Below are positions 4,605-6,428 of a DNA stretch of 6,428 nucleotides, one piece after another. Under the pieces are notes generated by a model. It was given only the letters and a program-made list of their open reading frames with translations. It did not search any database and had not been told where the DNA came from. Position numbers and translations under genes: made by a program. The DNA comes from Fidelibacterota bacterium. GTDB lineage: Bacteria > Fidelibacterota > UBA8477 > JABMPR01. Location: contig JAUVKO010000133.1 of the NCBI GenBank assembly GCA_030596225.1, positions 1 to 6,428 of the forward strand, given 5' to 3'. Position 1 is the stretch's first letter, and the number at the start of each line of letters is the position of its first letter.

Positions 4605-5792
4605 TCAATTCAATTCTGCGACGGCCTTGGCAAACCTGGCCAGACCTGTTTTAATTGCGTCCAAAGATGTTGCATAGGACAATCTCACATGTTCAGCAGC
4701 ACCAAAAGCAGAGCCCGGCACCACAGTAATATGCGCAACATCCAATAAATATTTTGTCAGGTCCATGTCATTATTAATAGTAACATTTCCTGCTTTTTTC
4801 CCAAATAAACCTGAGACTTTCGGAAAAGCATAAAATGCCCCTTCTGGCATGAGACAAGTTATCCCAGACATTGTATTCAGTGCTTTGACCATATAATTAC
4901 GACGCTCGACAAACTGTGCCCTCCAGTCATCAAGAAAAGTTGGTTCATCGGTTAATGCAGTCTCAGATGCATATTGTGCAATTGAATTTGGACAACCCGT
5001 TGCCTGACCCTGGAACTTACCCATAGCACTTGCCAATTCAGGAGCAGATGCGGCATATCCTATACGCCAGCCGGTCATTGCAAATGCCTTGGACATGGTT
5101 TGAACAGTAATAGTTCTTTCATAGGCACCTTCAAACTTGGCCAAGCTGATATGTTCCCCATCATATACCAAAGCTTCATAACATTCATCGCTGATGATCC
5201 AGAGATCATACTCGTTAGCTACGTCTACAATAGCCTGTAAGCTGTCTCGATTCAATACTGCGCCACTGGGATTGGAGGGTGTATTTATGATCATTCCCTT
5301 GGTCTTATCCGTCACGCCCGCCAGCAGCTGCTCACGGGTGATCTGAAAAGCATCATCCTCCCGTGTTTCAACATACACCGGCTGAGCTCCACTCAGCTTG
5401 ACAACCTCCGGGTAAGTGACCCAATATGGGGCAAGAATAATTACTTCATCTCCTGATTCAAAAAGAGTCATCATGATATTGAATAAAGAATGTTTTCCAC
5501 CATTGGAAACAACGATTTGATTAGTTTTATAATCGAGATTGTTGTCTTGCTTTAATTTGTTAACAATGGCTTGCTTTAAAGTGCCTGTACCGGAGCCCGG
5601 TGTGTAGCGTGTTTTTCCTTCAGAAAGAGCCTTGTTTGCGGATGCAATAATATGATCCGGCGTATCAAAATCAGGCTCTCCGGCTCCAAAAGAAATTATA
5701 TCAATTCCCTGCTCACGGAGGCGTGCGGCAGCTTCAATCACAGCCATAGTGGCTGAGGGTTGTAAAGCATTGATTCTTTTAGCAAATGTCAT
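4605..5792 (-). CDS. Class I PLP-dependent aminotransferase, aspartate aminotransferase type
   Basis: A 395-residue cytoplasmic enzyme that most likely moves the amino group between aspartate and 2-oxoglutarate, linking the citrate cycle to amino acid synthesis. Seen in order are GAGEPDFDTP (37-46), RYTPGSG (62-68), SNGGKHSLFN (96-105), PYWVTYPE (122-129), NTPSNPSGA (170-178, cofactor-contacting N174), SDECYE (201-206, D202 and Y205), SKAFAMTGWRIGYA (234-247) with the Schiff-base lysine K235 and phosphate-binding R243, and VRLSY (369-373) with substrate-binding R370. GGKxxLFN and SKAFAMTGWR are typical of the bacterial AspAT subgroup seen in Thermus and Bacillus; some members also use prephenate or other acids, so the substrate is not certain. 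I start at the ATG at 5792, preceded by AAGGAG (5805-5810). An upstream in-frame start at 5852 would include the promoter region. Tandem stops TGA-TAA end it, 18 bases before rpmE. Confidence 0.95.
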   Translation of the reverse strand: MTFAKRINALQPSATMAVIEAAARLREQGIDIISFGAGEPDFDTPDHIIASANKALSEGKTRYTPGSGTGTLKQAIVNKLKQDNNLDYKTNQIVVSNGGKHSLFNIMMTLFESGDEVIILAPYWVTYPEVVKLSGAQPVYVETREDDAFQITREQLLAGVTDKTKGMIINTPSNPSGAVLNRDSLQAIVDVANEYDLWIISDECYEALVYDGEHISLAKFEGAYERTITVQTMSKAFAMTGWRIGYAASAPELASAMGKFQGQATGCPNSIAQYASETALTDEPTFLDDWRAQFVERRNYMVKALNTMSGITCLMPEGAFYAFPKVSGLFGKKAGNVTINNDMDLTKYLLDVAHITVVPGSAFGAAEHVRLSYATSLDAIKTGLARFAKAVAELN

Positions 5793-5804
5793 TTCTTTTT
5801 CTCT

Positions 5805-5810
5805 CTCCTT
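5805..5810 (-). promoter_or_regulatory. Ribosome binding site deciding the aminotransferase start
   Basis: AAGGAG on the minus strand, 12 bases before the ATG at 5792. It is somewhat far, but it is the only strong match and selects the ATG at 5792, where family homology begins, over an in-frame start 60 bases upstream. Confidence 0.6.
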
Positions 5811-5822
5811 AAAAAGCCGCGC

Positions 5823-5852
5823 AATATATCGGCGCACCCCCTCGCATAGCAA
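5823..5852 (-). promoter_or_regulatory. Putative sigma-70-type promoter of the aminotransferase-rpmE-DUF1385 unit
   Basis: On the minus strand TTGCTA (5847-5852) is followed after 18 bases by TATATT (5823-5828). These match the -35 and -10 consensus at four and five of six positions. Transcription would start about 25 bases before the ATG at 5792, leaving a short leader with the AAGGAG site. The position downstream of the rho gene, beyond the palindrome at 5892-5920, fits a separate transcription unit. Confidence 0.5.
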
Positions 5853-5891
5853 GGGAAAGGTGGTTGTTTATCAATGATTTTGGGATTGTAT

Positions 5892-5920
5892 GTAGAGACA
5901 GATCTTTGACCTGTCTCTAC
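5892..5920. repeat. Perfect palindromic element GTAGAGACAG / CTGTCTCTAC
   Basis: Perfect 10-bp arms at 5892-5901 and 5911-5920 enclose a 9-base spacer. No T-run follows on either strand, so it is unlikely to be an intrinsic terminator, although it stands between the end of rho and the next promoter. GTAGAGAC...GTCTCTAC palindromes are familiar as dispersed intergenic repeats in several phyla (general knowledge, not searched). In the rho message it could protect the 3' end. Confidence 0.65.
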
Positions 5921-5950
5921 GGAATGTACCAGCGCTTTAAAAAACCGTTA

Positions 5951-6427
5951 TTATGAGTTCATCGACTGAATGAATTCTTTATTAGTGCCAGAACGCTGCA
6001 TACGCTCGAGCAGAAACTCCATAGCCTCAACAGGAGTCATTTCATTCAGCAGTTTCCGCAATATCCAGGTCCTGGATAGCTCAGCTTTGCTAAGCAATAA
6101 TTCTTCCTTACGGGTACCTGAGCGATTGATATCAATAGCAGGGTAAATACGACGATCACTCAGACGACGATCCAGAACCAATTCCATGTTACCGGTTCCT
6201 TTAAATTCCTCAAAGATCACATCATCCATACGGGATCCGGTTTCAATTAGTGCAGTAGCCATGATGGTTAAACTGCCACCATGTTCTACATTCCTGGCAG
6301 CTCCGAAAAATCGTTTTGGCCGATGAAGTGCATTTGAATCAATTCCACCGGAAAGAATCTTCCCACTATGAGGAATGACTGCGTTATGCGCCCGAGCCAA
6401 ACGTGTTAGACTATCTAGCAGAATAAC
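5951..6427 (-). CDS. rho: Transcription termination factor Rho, C-terminal fragment, cut by right edge
   Basis: The last 158 residues of Rho, the hexameric RNA helicase that ends transcription of unprotected messages using ATP. The reading frame is open to the window edge and begins VILLDSLTRLARAHN, the Walker B strand. Next come the Q-loop, SGKILSGGIDSNALHRPKRFFGA in pieces, then GTGNMEL, DRRIYPAID with the arginine equivalent to E. coli R353, and NRSGTRKEE with the arginine finger equivalent to E. coli R366. The end, ILRKLLNEMTPVEAMEFLLERM, is typical. The N-terminal RNA-binding domain and the Walker A motif lie outside the window. All visible catalytic residues are intact. No intrinsic terminator follows the stop; the next notable element is the palindrome at 5892-5920. 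Confidence 0.98.
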   Translation of the reverse strand, partial: VILLDSLTRLARAHNAVIPHSGKILSGGIDSNALHRPKRFFGAARNVEHGGSLTIMATALIETGSRMDDVIFEEFKGTGNMELVLDRRLSDRRIYPAIDINRSGTRKEELLLSKAELSRTWILRKLLNEMTPVEAMEFLLERMQRSGTNKEFIQSMNS

Positions 6428-6428
6428 G

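Noticed and set aside
4362..4748. Plus-strand frame of 128 codons opposite rpmE and the aminotransferase end
   Set aside because: It spans two real genes on the opposite strand with clear family matches, and shows no motif of its own.
5810..5838. GCCG/CGGC stem followed by five T's before the aminotransferase, as an attenuator
   Set aside because: The stem is only four base pairs with a ten-base loop; it overlaps the -10 box and is too weak to terminate.
5793..5852. Extended N-terminus of the aminotransferase starting at 5852
   Set aside because: The extra 20 residues cover the likely promoter and Shine-Dalgarno, and family homology starts at the ATG at 5792.

Overview
The window looks like a piece of chromosome from an uncultured Gram-negative-type bacterium, probably of the FCB superphylum or a Marinimicrobia-like lineage. 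That placement is an inference from gene order and from the palindromic intergenic repeats, and it is not secure. Every supported gene lies on the minus strand, so transcription runs from high to low coordinates.

Right part (6428 to about 3153): the C-terminal third of transcription terminator Rho (running off the right edge), a class I PLP aminotransferase of the aspartate aminotransferase type with a plausible promoter, zinc-type ribosomal protein L31 (rpmE), a DUF1385/YqhQ-like membrane protein, and, after a repeat-bearing 207-base gap, peptide chain release factor 1 (prfA). Rho, L31, DUF1385 and RF1 are neighbours in many bacteria. Here an aminotransferase sits between rho and rpmE, and the RF1 methyltransferase gene prmC is not next to prfA.

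Middle part (1914 to 533): a compact four-gene unit. An ECF sigma factor overlaps a small cysteine-rich anti-sigma-like protein by four bases (ATGA). A glutaredoxin-like protein and then a GroES co-chaperonin follow with gaps of only a few bases. A strong intrinsic terminator closes the unit. There is no groEL after groES. The arrangement suggests a small stress module in which a thiol-sensing anti-sigma releases the sigma factor, with a thiol reductant and a co-chaperonin co-expressed; this is a hypothesis from layout.

Left part (532 to 1): about 400 bases without a convincing gene. It holds the groES terminator, a repeat-rich stretch with three copies of AAACAGGTTT (two forming a 14-bp hairpin), a second strong minus-strand terminator with no obvious gene in front of it, and then a putative promoter/operator with a perfect 11-bp-arm palindrome overlapping a perfect TATAAT. 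This leads into the first 44 codons of a Fic-family protein (DUF4172 N-terminal domain) cut by the left edge.

Dispersed palindromic elements occur in three of the intergenic gaps (about 333-383, 3182-3215 and 5892-5920), and none of them looks like a terminator. I see no tRNA, rRNA, CRISPR array, insertion sequence or prophage gene.
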